Source: Candidatus Brachythrix odensensis (GTDB taxonomy: Bacteria; Chloroflexota; Anaerolineae; J036; Brachytrichaceae). Taken from it: 64,000 nucleotides of DNA. Positions within the stretch are counted from its first letter, which is position 1; every line of letters begins with the position of its first letter. The stretch lies in assembly GCA_016714465.1 (NCBI GenBank), contig JADKDT010000001.1, forward strand, positions 186,001 to 250,000, read 5' to 3'. Positions 20,201 to 29,250 of the stretch are shown here, piece after piece. The position numbers and the translations under genes are program-made. The notes beneath the pieces were generated by a model, which saw only the letters and a program-made list of their open reading frames with translations, did not search any database and had not been told where the DNA came from.

Positions 20201-21196
20201 ATGTTCTGGGAATCCCTATTCTTCGCCTCAGAGCCTGTCTGGCTTATCCCCGTTATGGGGACGCTCGCCGCGCTTGCGGGCTTTGGCCTGCTCGCGGCGT
20301 TTGGCCTGGGCTATGACCCAGCCTGGCCGGGCCCGCCTGCGGGCGCGCGCGCGGTGGCCCGCCGGCGCACGGCTCTGAGTGCGGGCACCGTATGTGTGGT
20401 GGTTGCCTCGCTCGGCGCGCTGAACCAGGCTGTTCCAATCGAGGCGCGTCTCATTGCCCTGGCCCAGGCCGCGACCATGGCTGCCGCCGCCGTCTGCGAC
20501 TGGCGTAAATGGCAGCTCCCACTGCCCTTCACCCTGGGCGGGATTGCGTTGGGCGCGGCGGGTCTTGCCCTTGCGGGCTCGCCGCTGCTGTGGGGGCTGG
20601 CCGCTGTCACCGTCCTCGCCGCGCTGGCCATCAATGCCCTGGCGACCGCTGGTACCTTGCAGGGTGGCGACGTTCTCGCCACGATCTGGATCGGGCTTGC
20701 GTTGCCGGGGATCGGGCTGTTGGCCTTTGCCATGGGCCAGGCTGGCCTGGCAATTGCCCGCCTGCTCGGCCGTTGGCCGCGCGCGACCCGCGCCCCTGTG
20801 GGTGGGGCGTGGCTGATGGCGGCTGTGGCGTTGCTCTCTCTGCCCGGGCTGCCGGCGCTCGTCGAACCCACTGCCGCGCCGACTGCGCCGCCACGGATAG
20901 CGTCTCGGCTTGCGCCGGCGTCCGATGCGGCATGGCGCGAGGCCGCCCGGGCGGCGGCAGATGCCACCGCCTGGGTGGTATTCGCCGAGAGCGGCCCTGA
21001 GCGCGTCGCCCGGGCGGCCCACGCGGCCGCCCGCATACGCGCCCTCGCGGGTGAACCCCATGCGCCCACAGACGTCGTCGGCGCGCTCAGCAATCTTGCC
21101 GCCGCCCTCGAAGCCTATGACCTCGGCGCTATCCGGGCCGCAAGCGCGCGTCTTGCCGATCTTCGCGCCAACGCCGCGTTTCACAAGGAGCCCTGA
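20201..21196 (+). CDS. A24 prepilin peptidase-like membrane protein
   Basis: 331 residues. Several transmembrane helices surround the two catalytic aspartates of type IV prepilin peptidases: CDWRKWQLP (Asp100; usual form D-R-x-IPN) and LQGGDVLA (Asp157; usual form GxGD). It lacks the N-terminal methylase domain, as in CpaA/TadV. A soluble Ala-rich helical extension of about 100 residues follows. It should cleave the Flp-like prepilin and pseudopilins of this locus. It is the first gene of the pilus operon, 5 bp before cpaB. Confidence 0.75.
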   Translation: MFWESLFFASEPVWLIPVMGTLAALAGFGLLAAFGLGYDPAWPGPPAGARAVARRRTALSAGTVCVVVASLGALNQAVPIEARLIALAQAATMAAAAVCDWRKWQLPLPFTLGGIALGAAGLALAGSPLLWGLAAVTVLAALAINALATAGTLQGGDVLATIWIGLALPGIGLLAFAMGQAGLAIARLLGRWPRATRAPVGGAWLMAAVALLSLPGLPALVEPTAAPTAPPRIASRLAPASDAAWREAARAAADATAWVVFAESGPERVARAAHAAARIRALAGEPHAPTDVVGALSNLAAALEAYDLGAIRAASARLADLRANAAFHKEP

Positions 21197-21201
21197 ACGA
21201 T

Positions 21202-22041
21202 ATGCGCAGAATGACCCTGATCCTCGGATTGGCTCTGGCCGTCCTCGTCGCCGTCGGCGTCGGGCTGTATATCAATCTCAGCCGTCCGCGCGCGGTGATG
21301 GTCCCGATCGCCGTCGCCGATATACCCGCCGGGACCGTTGTGCAGCGCGCGTTGTTCCGGGGCGTCGAGATGGCCAACATCGACTCCGAGACTCTCGATG
21401 CCTGGGTGCTGGCCAGCGACTTCAACCAGGCTGTTGGCCGGAGGCTCAACAGCGATGTGCGGGCGGGCTTTCCGGTCGCGCGCGCGCAGATCGACCCGAA
21501 CGCCGTCGGCGCGATCGAAACCCGGCTATCACTGGCGGTGGCCGGCGACGCTGGCTACTACTTGCCGATCCCGGTCACCCCCGATCAGGTCGGCAACTTC
21601 ATCCAGCCCGGCGACCACATCGACCTGATCGTCCACATCGGCAGCCTGCGCGCCACGACCTTGAGCGCCAGCCCGACCCCCGCCGGCGCGACCCGGCGGG
21701 TGAGCGACACACTTGATATGCCGATGACCAAGCTGGTCGTGCAGAACCTGGAGATCATCCGGGTGGAGCGCGATCCGGCGCCCCGCGCTGCCCAGACCCA
21801 GGCGAATTCCCGCGAGGCGGCCCGGCCCGGCGACGTGCGCCGGCTGTATGCCCTGGTCACCCGCGACCAGCTCGAGGTGCTGAGCTTCGCCCTGCGCAAC
21901 GGCGAGCACACCTTCGCCGTGCGCGGCGTCGGCAATACCGCCCCGCCTGCGCCAACCGATGCGGTGACCTGGAACGATTTCGAGCGCTGGTTCTTCGCCC
22001 AACGCGGGGTGAGCCAGGACACGCTGGTGACGACTCGCTGA
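21202..22041 (+). CDS. cpaB: Flp pilus assembly protein CpaB/RcpC
   Basis: 279 residues with one N-terminal membrane segment, then an SAF domain (VPIAVADIPAGTVVQRALF) and a CpaB C-domain (YYLPIPVTPDQVGNFIQPGDHIDLIV). AAGGAG precedes the ATG. CpaB is a periplasmic or envelope assembly factor of tad pili. The secretin it usually serves (CpaC/RcpA) is absent from the locus, which fits a cell without a typical outer membrane. Confidence 0.88.
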   Translation: MRRMTLILGLALAVLVAVGVGLYINLSRPRAVMVPIAVADIPAGTVVQRALFRGVEMANIDSETLDAWVLASDFNQAVGRRLNSDVRAGFPVARAQIDPNAVGAIETRLSLAVAGDAGYYLPIPVTPDQVGNFIQPGDHIDLIVHIGSLRATTLSASPTPAGATRRVSDTLDMPMTKLVVQNLEIIRVERDPAPRAAQTQANSREAARPGDVRRLYALVTRDQLEVLSFALRNGEHTFAVRGVGNTAPPAPTDAVTWNDFERWFFAQRGVSQDTLVTTR

Positions 22042-22072
22042 AATTGGACAGCGCCGCTCGAACCAGAAAATG

Positions 22073-22110
22073 GAATCGGCGGAAATCTGCGTAATCTGTG
22101 GACAGATCAC
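22073..22110. repeat. Fragment of interspersed AATCTGCG repeat
   Basis: GAATCGGCGGAAATCTGCGT followed by AATCTGTGGACAGATCAC matches the right end of the elements at 41109, 41251 and 50781. It lies between cpaB and the CpaE-like gene, so open frame running through it is not counted as coding. Confidence 0.6.
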
Positions 22111-22114
22111 AAAC

Positions 22115-23617
22115 ATGGTCAATGAATCTCGACATCCCGCCGCCAATCAAACCGACCCGCACATCGCCGGGCGAACGCTGCGCCCGGTTGCGACGACGAC
22201 GCCACGCTCCGCCGTGCCCGAGGTAATGCGAAACCCGGCGGAAGATCCAAACGGAAAACTGCGCCTGGTCGTGGGCTATGACAACTCGAGCGACCTCGAA
22301 CAACTCCGGCGCGACCTGATCGGGACCGCCCTCGACCTGGTCGGCTACGAGCAGGTTGCCCAACGCGTCTTTGACACCGCCATCCGCCTCGACGCCGATG
22401 TCGTCCTGCTCTCGCCGAACTGTTTTGGGTATCGCAAGGAGCTGGTCATCGATTTGCGCATGCAGCGCGGGCGGCCCATCCCCGTCATTGGCTGGGTCGA
22501 GACTCGCACCGATGAGGGCCGGCTGATGGTCGCGGCCGGCGCGGTCAACTACATCTCGCTGCCCACCGACGCCCACCAGGTCGCCCGGCTGGTTCAGTTC
22601 GCCCAGGTCGCCGTTGACCGCCTGCGCCGCGAGCGCGACGATGGGCTGGTCTCGCTGTCCGCCGGTTCGATGATCCCGCGCGGCGCGGCCTGGCAGAGCA
22701 AGGTTATCAGCGTCTTTGTGCCCAAGGGCGGCGGGAGTCATCGAAGCACCACCGCCGTCAACCTGGCCACGGTTCTTTCACACGTGACCATGGGCAATCA
22801 GAAGACGCTCCTGCTCGACTTCGACATGGTCAAGGGCGATTGCCACACCATGCTCGGCTACATCCACGAGAGCGAGCAACGAATCGCCCTGCAGCGCAAC
22901 ATGGCCGTCCTCGAGCGCGGGCTCAAGGATCTGTTCGAGGAGGCCCTGCGCCGCTACGACCCGCGCGGGGAGGGCTGGCTCAACCTGCCCACGATCAAGC
23001 AGTATTTCGTCGACTCGCCGGCCCTGCGCGAGACCCAGCTCGACCTGCTGCCCGGGCTGATGCGCCCGACCGACAGCGGCGAGCCCGTCTTCCAGGCTGA
23101 TCGCCAGGCGGTGTTTGGGGTGGCCCGGGCCATCATCGAAATCGTGCGACGGGCGTATGCCTTCACCGTCATCGACATTGGGCAGGATTTCCTGGCCCCC
23201 CTGCACGAGGCTGCCATCCGCCAGTCCGATGACGTGCTGGTGGTCTGCCCGCCCACGTTGACGGCCGCGCTCGACACGCGCTACGCGCTGCAGGCGCTGT
23301 CGGCCCACTTTGGCGATTTGAGCAAGTTCCGCCTGCTCATCTCCGGGTTCAAGGCCGAATATGGGATGAGCGAGCGCGAGTTGACCGATCTGGTTGGGAT
23401 TCCGTTGGCTGGTGTCATACCGTTTGATGACACGGTCGCCACCCAGGCCATCAACACCTGCTCGCCGTATGCGCTGACCGACGCCGGACCGCTGGGCAGC
23501 GCCATCCGCCATCTCGGCGCGCTGTATCTGCCCCAGCTTGGGCCAGCCTTCAAGGCCCGCACCCGCCAGGCCACGTCGCGCTCGCTGCTGAAGAGCCTGT
23601 TCGTGAGGGGGGCGTAG
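22115..23617 (+). CDS. CpaE/TadZ-like MinD-family ATPase with altered P-loop
   Basis: About 500 residues (start at 22115; ATG 22226 is an alternative). An N-terminal receiver-like domain is followed by a MinD/ParA fold: KVISVFVPKGGGSHRSTTAV, LLLDFDMVKGDCHTML (Walker A') and VIDIGQDF (Walker B). The deviant Walker A xKGGxxK[S/T] is stretched and altered to KGGGSHRST, losing the P-loop lysine. CpaE/TadZ positions the pilus machine at the pole. The gene is 3 bp upstream of tadA. ATP hydrolysis is in doubt. Confidence 0.8.
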   Translation: MVNESRHPAANQTDPHIAGRTLRPVATTTPRSAVPEVMRNPAEDPNGKLRLVVGYDNSSDLEQLRRDLIGTALDLVGYEQVAQRVFDTAIRLDADVVLLSPNCFGYRKELVIDLRMQRGRPIPVIGWVETRTDEGRLMVAAGAVNYISLPTDAHQVARLVQFAQVAVDRLRRERDDGLVSLSAGSMIPRGAAWQSKVISVFVPKGGGSHRSTTAVNLATVLSHVTMGNQKTLLLDFDMVKGDCHTMLGYIHESEQRIALQRNMAVLERGLKDLFEEALRRYDPRGEGWLNLPTIKQYFVDSPALRETQLDLLPGLMRPTDSGEPVFQADRQAVFGVARAIIEIVRRAYAFTVIDIGQDFLAPLHEAAIRQSDDVLVVCPPTLTAALDTRYALQALSAHFGDLSKFRLLISGFKAEYGMSERELTDLVGIPLAGVIPFDDTVATQAINTCSPYALTDAGPLGSAIRHLGALYLPQLGPAFKARTRQATSRSLLKSLFVRGA

Positions 23618-23620
23618 CCC

Positions 23621-25114
23621 ATGGAACCCGCCAACATCCGCAAGACCCTGCACGGCGTGCCCGGTTGGACGTCGGACGGGACGCCGAAGCCGCTGCCGTC
23701 CGGCACACCGGCCTTCTCCGAGGCGATGAGCCAGGCCCGGGCCCGTCTGCCCGGCGCGGCTGAGTCGCCCTACCAGGCGGTCCTCGACGACCTCAAACGC
23801 CAACTCGCCGGGAGCGGCCGGCTCACCGTCGCCGCCTACGATCAGCCCAGCGACGACGACTTCAACCTCGTCCGCGATCTGGCCCGCGGCGCGATCCGCG
23901 CCCACGATGGCAAGGCCTCAAGCGCCGGGCGGCCGCTCCTGGCCTCGGGCGAGGGCGGCGATGCCGCCGCGGAGCTCGACCGCTTGTCGCGCCGAATGGC
24001 CGATGACATCCTGGGCTGGGGGCCGATCGCGCCGCTCATGCAGGATGACAGGGTCGAGGAGATCTTCATCAACGGCCATGACCAGATCTGGGCCCAACGG
24101 GTCGGCGAGCCACCTCGGCGGGCCAATGCCCATTTCCTCAGCCCGAACCATCTGCGGGTGTTTATCAACCGCAAGCTCGATCACGGCGAGGGCGGGCGCG
24201 GGGTGACGGTCAAGACGCCCTGGCGCGATCATCGCCTGGCCGACGGCAGCCGGGTGCACGTGGTCATGTCGCCCCTGGTGGCCAACCTCGGCGAGGGCGC
24301 GATCGCGGTCACCATCCGGCGCTTCCGCAGTGTCGCCCGGACCATCGACGATCTGCTCCGCCTGGGCACGATCCCGGCCGACCTGGCCGGGCTGCTGCGG
24401 GCGGCCATGCGCGCCCAACTGAATATCTGCATCAGCGGCGGGACCGGCACCGGCAAGACCACGTTTCTGACCGCCCTGGCCAGCGAGATCGACCCGCAGG
24501 ACCGGGTGGTGACGGTCGAAGATACCCCCGAGTTGCGCCTTGACCATCTGCCGAACTGGATCGCGCTTGTCACCCGCGAGGCGGGCGAGGACACCCGCGA
24601 AGTGACGATGGCCGACAACGTGCGGCATTGCCTGCGCATGCGCCCGCGCCGGATCCTGCTGGGCGAGGCCCGCGGGCCGGAGGTCATGGCCATCCTGCAG
24701 GCGATGAACACTGGCCACGACGGCACGCTCTTCACGGTGCATGCCGACGACGCGTATCGCAGCCTGCAGCGGATCGAGGATCTGTATCTCATGGGCGGGC
24801 TGGGCAATGTGCCGCTGCTGGCGATCCGGCGGACCATTGCCCACGCGGTCAACCTGATCATCAACATCGGCGTGTTCCATGACGGGGCCGGCCGCCAGGT
24901 CCGGCGGGTGCGCGAGGTGGCCTACGTCACCGGCGCGGTCGAGGGCGAGATGATCGCTTTTGAGCCGCTGTTCGCCTGGCAGGCCGAACCCGGGCGCGAG
25001 CCCTCGGCCGGGCGGCTGGCCTATACCGGCGCGCATCCGAGCGGGTTGATCGCCCGGCTCGAGTCGCGCGTGCCGGGATTCACCTGGCGGGCGGCGATGC
25101 GAGCCGCCCGGTAG
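23621..25114 (+). CDS. tadA: Pilus assembly secretion ATPase TadA/CpaF
   Basis: 497 residues of the VirB11-like secretion ATPase family. An N-terminal domain leads to the Walker A GGTGTGKTTF, the Asp box VVTVEDTPELRL, Walker B RILLGEARGPEVMAI and the His box TGHDGTLFTVHADD. It powers assembly of the Flp pilus as a hexamer at the membrane. It follows the CpaE-like gene closely and precedes tadB and tadC across a 140-bp gap occupied by a repeat. Confidence 0.95.
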   Translation: MEPANIRKTLHGVPGWTSDGTPKPLPSGTPAFSEAMSQARARLPGAAESPYQAVLDDLKRQLAGSGRLTVAAYDQPSDDDFNLVRDLARGAIRAHDGKASSAGRPLLASGEGGDAAAELDRLSRRMADDILGWGPIAPLMQDDRVEEIFINGHDQIWAQRVGEPPRRANAHFLSPNHLRVFINRKLDHGEGGRGVTVKTPWRDHRLADGSRVHVVMSPLVANLGEGAIAVTIRRFRSVARTIDDLLRLGTIPADLAGLLRAAMRAQLNICISGGTGTGKTTFLTALASEIDPQDRVVTVEDTPELRLDHLPNWIALVTREAGEDTREVTMADNVRHCLRMRPRRILLGEARGPEVMAILQAMNTGHDGTLFTVHADDAYRSLQRIEDLYLMGGLGNVPLLAIRRTIAHAVNLIINIGVFHDGAGRQVRRVREVAYVTGAVEGEMIAFEPLFAWQAEPGREPSAGRLAYTGAHPSGLIARLESRVPGFTWRAAMRAAR

Positions 25115-25119
25115 GGCGT

Positions 25120-25216
25120 GATCTATCCGCCGATTGCGCCGATTACCGCCGATTTGGACATATGTCGCACGAACAAGGAAAAATCTGCGGAAATCTGCGA
25201 AATCTGCGGATAGATC
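25120..25216. repeat. Interspersed element with 11-bp terminal inverted repeats
   Basis: GATCTATCCGC at 25120 is inverted as GCGGATAGATC at 25206-25216. The interior carries CCGATTACCGCCGATTT and the repeated AATCTGCGG units found near 22073, 41109, 48872 and 50781. No gene is inside. It interrupts the pilus operon between tadA and tadB. Confidence 0.65.
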
Positions 25217-25256
25217 GCGCAATTCGCAAACACATCGAGTCGTTGGTTTTATAGAG

Positions 25257-26312
25257 ATGGATCCTATGGCGTTCCTCCTTGCGCTCCTGGCCGGCGCCGC
25301 GCTGTTCGCGATCTGGTGCGGGGTGGTCCTGCCGCGCGGGCCGGTGGCGCCGCGGCCCATCCCGGCTCGCCAGCGCGCCGAGCGCCGCCTCATCGGTTTG
25401 CAGGCCCGCCTCGACGCCGCCCAGATGGAGATCCGTGCGTTTGACTTTGTCCGTCAGAGTCTGCTGTTGGGCGTTGGGCTTGGGGTTGGGCTGGGGTTGC
25501 TCCTAGGCGCTATCGTGTTGGCCCCGGTCGGGATTCTGGCCGGCTTTCTGTTCACCTGGAGCACCCTCGAGCGTGAGCGCGATCAACGCCAGGTGCGCTA
25601 CAACAAGCATCTCGCTGGCGCCTGTGACGTCATCCGCAATAGCTACAGCGTCAAGCCCTCGCTGCAGAAGGCGCTCGAGGCGGCCGCAATCTACACCCAG
25701 TCCCCGGTCAAAGAGGATTTTGGGCAGCTCCTGATCGGCTACATGCAGGGCGAGTTCGAGAGCACCCTGGACGCGGTCGCCGAGCGCCGGCGTTCGATCG
25801 TCTTCGACGGGGTCGCCAACGCGCTTCTCAGGGCTGAGCGGGCCGGGGCGGGGGTCACGGATATGCTCAACCGTCTGGCGCTCACCACCCGTGAGAACGT
25901 GGCCGCCTTCGAGGACGCCGTTATCGCCCAGACCACCGCCCGCAGCAATGTGCAATGGGGAACCTATGGCCCGTGGGGGGTGTTCGCTGTCTTTCGCACG
26001 CTCAGCCTGGCCTTCAGCCTCACCGGCGCGGGCGGCGTGTTTGGCGGGCTGACCACGTTCTTTTCCACGCCGGCGGGCAACCTCATCGCCCTGCTGGCAG
26101 CGCTGATCACGATCGGGGCCTATGTGTATTGCTATCAACTCGCCCAGCGCGGGCTGGTGGTCCGGCGGGTGAGCGGCGCGGACGCCCTGCCCGAACCGTC
26201 GGGCGCGGCCCAGGCCGGGACCGAGCGTGGTTCAGCGGTCACGAGTCCGGGCGCGCCCATGCGCGGGCAGCGCCCGCTCGGGCCTGCCTTTGAGACCGGA
26301 GGTGAAGCATGA
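25257..26312 (+). CDS. tadB: Tad pilus inner-membrane protein TadB-like (GspF domain)
   Basis: About 351 residues from ATG 25257 (ATG 25266 is also possible). An N-terminal helix and another pair precede a T2SS-F-type cytoplasmic domain (SLQKALEAAAIYTQSPVKED, AERAGAGVTDMLNRLA), and C-terminal helices follow. It forms the platform on which the TadA motor acts. The stop overlaps the tadC start (ATGA), so the pair is coupled. Confidence 0.82.
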   Translation: MDPMAFLLALLAGAALFAIWCGVVLPRGPVAPRPIPARQRAERRLIGLQARLDAAQMEIRAFDFVRQSLLLGVGLGVGLGLLLGAIVLAPVGILAGFLFTWSTLERERDQRQVRYNKHLAGACDVIRNSYSVKPSLQKALEAAAIYTQSPVKEDFGQLLIGYMQGEFESTLDAVAERRRSIVFDGVANALLRAERAGAGVTDMLNRLALTTRENVAAFEDAVIAQTTARSNVQWGTYGPWGVFAVFRTLSLAFSLTGAGGVFGGLTTFFSTPAGNLIALLAALITIGAYVYCYQLAQRGLVVRRVSGADALPEPSGAAQAGTERGSAVTSPGAPMRGQRPLGPAFETGGEA

Positions 26313-27298
26313 TGGTCTGGCTCTTGGCGCTGGCCGGCGGGCTGGCGGTCTTCCTCATTGTGGCTGGCACTGCCGGCAACGCCGGCAGTGCTTCCGGAAG
26401 CGCGCATCCGATGTATCGGCCGCGCACCGCGCGCAGCCTGGGCAAGGCAGGTCCGAGTGCAGTTTCCGCCGTTGTGCGCGCTGGCGCGGGGCGGGCCCTG
26501 CGCGCCGACGCCGTCAACGCGCGTTATCTGCGCCAGCTCAAGCAGGCCGACTGGTACTGGGCCCCGGCCGAACCCGCCCCGCTGAAGCGGCGCGCGCCGT
26601 TCTGGAATCTCGAGACGCTGTGGGCGGAGAAGTATTTTGGCGTGTTGCTCGGCGGCGCCGGGGCAGCGGGTCTGATCTTGCTGGCCGGGATGATCGGGTT
26701 GCTCACCCTCGAATTCACGGGCGCGAGCCCGGTTGGGCTGGCCGTCCCGGCGCTGGGGGTCGGGGCGGCGCTGGTCGGCGGGCTGGGAGCCGCCTTGGGC
26801 TTCACCAGCCCCGATGCGCAGTTGGCTGCTGCGGCGTTCAGCCGCCAGCGCGAGCTCTCCCTCGAGCTGGGCTTTCGGATCGGCGAGATTCGCAGCGATG
26901 TGCTCGCCGGCGTCACCCTGCCTACCGCGATCGGCAACCTGTCGCGCCGGGCGGGCGGGCCCTTCATCGAGGAATTGCGCCGGATGACGACGGCGCTCAA
27001 GGTCGACGCCGACGAAGTGGCGGCGGTGAACACCCTGCTGGACCGCAACCAGGGCAACGAGTTCGTGATCGAGTTCGGCAACACGGTCCGAATGGCGCTC
27101 CTGCACGGGGCGCGGGTCGAGTCGGCCCTCAACGCGCTGGCCGACGCCGCCCAGATCCGGTTGCGCCAAACAATCCAGGCTCAGGGCCGGCGGAATGCCC
27201 AGGAGATGGCCCGCCCGGTGGCGCTGACGACGACCCTGGTGATCTCGATGCTTGTCATTGCCCCGGCAATTGCGGGGATTGTGGAGGGGATTGGATAA
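26309..27298 (+). CDS. tadC: Tad pilus inner-membrane protein TadC-like (GspF domain)
   Basis: 329 residues with an N-terminal helix, a central hydrophobic pair (about residues 110-170) and a GspF-type helical bundle (EIRSDVLAGVTLPTAIGNL, GARVESALNALADAAQIRL), ending with a hydrophobic helix. It pairs with TadB as the inner-membrane platform. The stop lies immediately before the second Pho-box-like repeat. Confidence 0.85.
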   Translation: MMVWLLALAGGLAVFLIVAGTAGNAGSASGSAHPMYRPRTARSLGKAGPSAVSAVVRAGAGRALRADAVNARYLRQLKQADWYWAPAEPAPLKRRAPFWNLETLWAEKYFGVLLGGAGAAGLILLAGMIGLLTLEFTGASPVGLAVPALGVGAALVGGLGAALGFTSPDAQLAAAAFSRQRELSLELGFRIGEIRSDVLAGVTLPTAIGNLSRRAGGPFIEELRRMTTALKVDADEVAAVNTLLDRNQGNEFVIEFGNTVRMALLHGARVESALNALADAAQIRLRQTIQAQGRRNAQEMARPVALTTTLVISMLVIAPAIAGIVEGIG

Positions 27299-27316
27299 CT
27301 GTCAGCCAATTGTCAG
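27299..27316 (+). promoter_or_regulatory. Second Pho-box-like direct repeat, before the Flp-like gene
   Basis: CTGTCAG (27299-27305) and TTGTCAG (27310-27316) repeat with an 11-bp period and are followed by GTTCATTTT, as at 20121. The site starts right at the tadC stop and lies about 77 bp before the Flp-like ATG, suggesting an internal promoter for the pilin genes. Confidence 0.58.
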
Positions 27317-27392
27317 GTTCATTTTCGACGTCTGGCCGGATGATCGACTCGCGCCTAGCGCGCGCAAGATACACGCTCACAGGAGAACGCAC

Positions 27393-27629
27393 ATGAAAAC
27401 CGCAACGCAGACCCTGAACCAGATCGCCGCAATGACGGCGATGTTCGCTCGCCAGCCGCGGCTGGCCCTGACCGCGCTGGAGCGCGGCGATGCCGAGGGC
27501 AGCTCGTCGGTGATCCGGACCGCGGCCGCGGTCGGGCTGGCCCTGCTGGTCGTCACCGTCATCGTGGCGGCCCTGGTCGCCATCGTCAACGCCACCGGCG
27601 CGAAGATTTCCAGCGCGACGTTTCCCTAG
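27393..27629 (+). CDS. Flp-like small pilin candidate
   Basis: 78 residues. A polar N-terminus with ERGDAEGSS precedes one hydrophobic helix (about residues 45-67) and a short tail. Size, single helix and position between tadC and tadE-like genes suggest a Flp-type prepilin, but the canonical G/E-processing motif (G-xxxx-EY) is not present, so it may be a divergent pilin. AGGAGAACGC precedes ATG 27393. It has its own Pho-box-like upstream site. Confidence 0.6.
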   Translation: MKTATQTLNQIAAMTAMFARQPRLALTALERGDAEGSSSVIRTAAAVGLALLVVTVIVAALVAIVNATGAKISSATFP

Positions 27630-27648
27630 CGCGCTCCACAGGGTATTT

Positions 27649-27706
27649 TTCAGAGGGCATATCCCTGCCCCGGCGTACGCCGGGGCGGGGATGTGCCCTC
27701 CGAAAT
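27649..27706. terminator. Palindrome after the Flp-like gene
   Basis: TTCAGAGGGCATATCCC and its near-complement flank GCCCCGGCGTACGCCGGGGC, 20 bp past the Flp-like stop. It may reduce read-through so that the pilin is made in excess over the downstream genes. Confidence 0.65.
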
Positions 27707-27804
27707 AGATATTGTTGGTGTTGTCAAGCTCGTCTGGAGACCCATCATGAAGTTGCGCAAAGCGCGTGATCCCGGCCTACCGGTCCTGCCCGGCGAACAT
27801 AGAG

Positions 27805-28269
27805 ATGCGGAGGGTCGCCAGGCGCTTGTCCAGAGTGCGAACAGCACTGGAGGGTGGCAGCGCCGAGGGCGAGTTCGCCTTCACGATCTATACGCCGTAT
27901 CTGTTTGCCCTGCTTCTGGTTGGGCTGGCCTTTGCCCTGGTCGGTTTTTGGCGGATTGGGGCGACGATGTCGGCCGAGCGCGCCGCGGCTGCGAACGGAG
28001 TGTCGGCCCAGGGGTCAAACGCGTCCGTTGCGTGGGACACCCAGCAGCAGGCCTTTGACACGTGGGCGAATGCGCGCGGCGGCGAAGTCGGGCTGAGCGC
28101 CGGGCCGGGCCAGCGCTCGGACACGCTGACGTTCTCGGCTCGGGCCACGCTGCGCACAGGTTTTCTTGGCAATTGGGAGTTCACGTTGCCCGGTCAGAGC
28201 GAGCGCCGGCGCGAGCGTTTTTACAGTGGCCCGGCCCTGTGCGAGAGCGAGGCGAACTGTCATGAGTAG
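27805..28269 (+). CDS. TadE-like pseudopilin
   Basis: About 154 residues. ATG 27805 gives a basic N-terminus, then GSAEGEFAFTIYTPYLFALL, a hydrophobic helix preceded by a Glu-containing processing-like site as in TadE/TadF. The remainder is soluble and ends with two Cys. The stop overlaps the next gene (ATGAGTAG). Longer upstream starts lack a ribosome site. Function as minor pilin is inferred from position. Confidence 0.65.
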   Translation: MRRVARRLSRVRTALEGGSAEGEFAFTIYTPYLFALLLVGLAFALVGFWRIGATMSAERAAAANGVSAQGSNASVAWDTQQQAFDTWANARGGEVGLSAGPGQRSDTLTFSARATLRTGFLGNWEFTLPGQSERRRERFYSGPALCESEANCHE

Positions 28270-28714
28270 CCGGGCGTGGCGGCGCCGATTCGAGCGTGGC
28301 GAGGCCGAGACGGCCGAATTCACCCTGGCCATCGTCCCGGTCCTGATCCTGGTCATGCTGATCGCCGTCACCACCCTGATCCGGCCGGCCCAACTGCCCG
28401 TCTTCTTTGCCGCGCGCGAATGCGCCCGGGCGGCGAGCGCCAGCCTGAACCAAAGCATCGCCCTGCAGCAGGGCATTGAGGCGGCAGCGAATTCGCTGCA
28501 CGGCAACAGCCTGAGCACCGCTCAGGCCAGCGTCAGCGTCTGGGCAGATGGCGCCTGGCAGCGCGGCGATCCGGTGACTTGCCGGGTGAGCTATCAGATC
28601 GACGTCTCGCGTGTGCCGATGGTTGGCGCCGTCTTTGGGGTTGTCGCCGCTGAGGCCGAGGCGAGCGCCCGGATCGAGCCGGGCAAATCGCGCTGGGGGA
28701 ACGGTGGGCCGTAG
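28262..28714 (+). CDS. TadE-like pseudopilin
   Basis: 150 residues. GEAETAEFTLAIVPVLILVM is the TadE-like N-terminal helix with a leader-type charged stretch ahead of it, then ARECARAASASLNQS, a typical TadE helix continuation. The start overlaps the preceding stop by 8 bp. It is likely a minor pilin of the tad system, processed by the A24 peptidase at the head of the operon. Confidence 0.72.
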   Translation: MSSRAWRRRFERGEAETAEFTLAIVPVLILVMLIAVTTLIRPAQLPVFFAARECARAASASLNQSIALQQGIEAAANSLHGNSLSTAQASVSVWADGAWQRGDPVTCRVSYQIDVSRVPMVGAVFGVVAAEAEASARIEPGKSRWGNGGP

Positions 28715-28772
28715 AGCGTTGGGCGGCGCACCGGCCCCTGGTGGTGGCTCGTGTCCGTCTTCGTTGGAGCGT

Positions 28773-29234
28773 ATGCGCAACACTCGTTCTCTCCTCCGCC
28801 GCCTCGAAGGCGGCGCCTCGATCACCGCCCAGGCGACCCTGTATATCTCGGTATTGTTCGCCTGTTTCGCCCTGGTCTATGACATGGGCAATGTGGCGAT
28901 GGTGGGACAAATGGCTCAATCCGCAGCGCTGATCGCGGCCGAGGAAGCGGCCAAGGAGGTTTCCACCAGCGCGTTCAAGGGCGGGCAGCAGATTCACCTG
29001 GGAGAGGATGCGCTCGCGCGCGCGGCCGAGGTCGTTGCGGGCATGCTCCCGGTCGCCGCCCAGGGTCTGGATATCGGGCTGCGCGAGCCGGGCGGGCGGA
29101 GCGTGATCGAAGTGTCGTTCCGGGTGCGGGCCAGCACCCCCATCCTGCGGGCCTGTTTTGGCCTGCAGGGGATCGATGTGCCGGTGCGCGCCGCGGCCGA
29201 GCCGGTTTGGGGCGCCGAGGGTGAATGGCGCTGA
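28773..29234 (+). CDS. TadE/TadG-like membrane-anchored protein
   Basis: 153 residues. An N-terminal basic stretch and EGGASITAQATLYISVLFAC lead into a single hydrophobic helix, then QSAALIAAEEAAKEVSTSAF and a beta-rich tail. It resembles TadE/G-type pseudopilins. It is the last gene of the pilus locus, followed by a complex cruciform sequence. Confidence 0.62.
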   Translation: MRNTRSLLRRLEGGASITAQATLYISVLFACFALVYDMGNVAMVGQMAQSAALIAAEEAAKEVSTSAFKGGQQIHLGEDALARAAEVVAGMLPVAAQGLDIGLREPGGRSVIEVSFRVRASTPILRACFGLQGIDVPVRAAAEPVWGAEGEWR

Positions 29235-29250
29235 GTGAATCGATGGGCAG

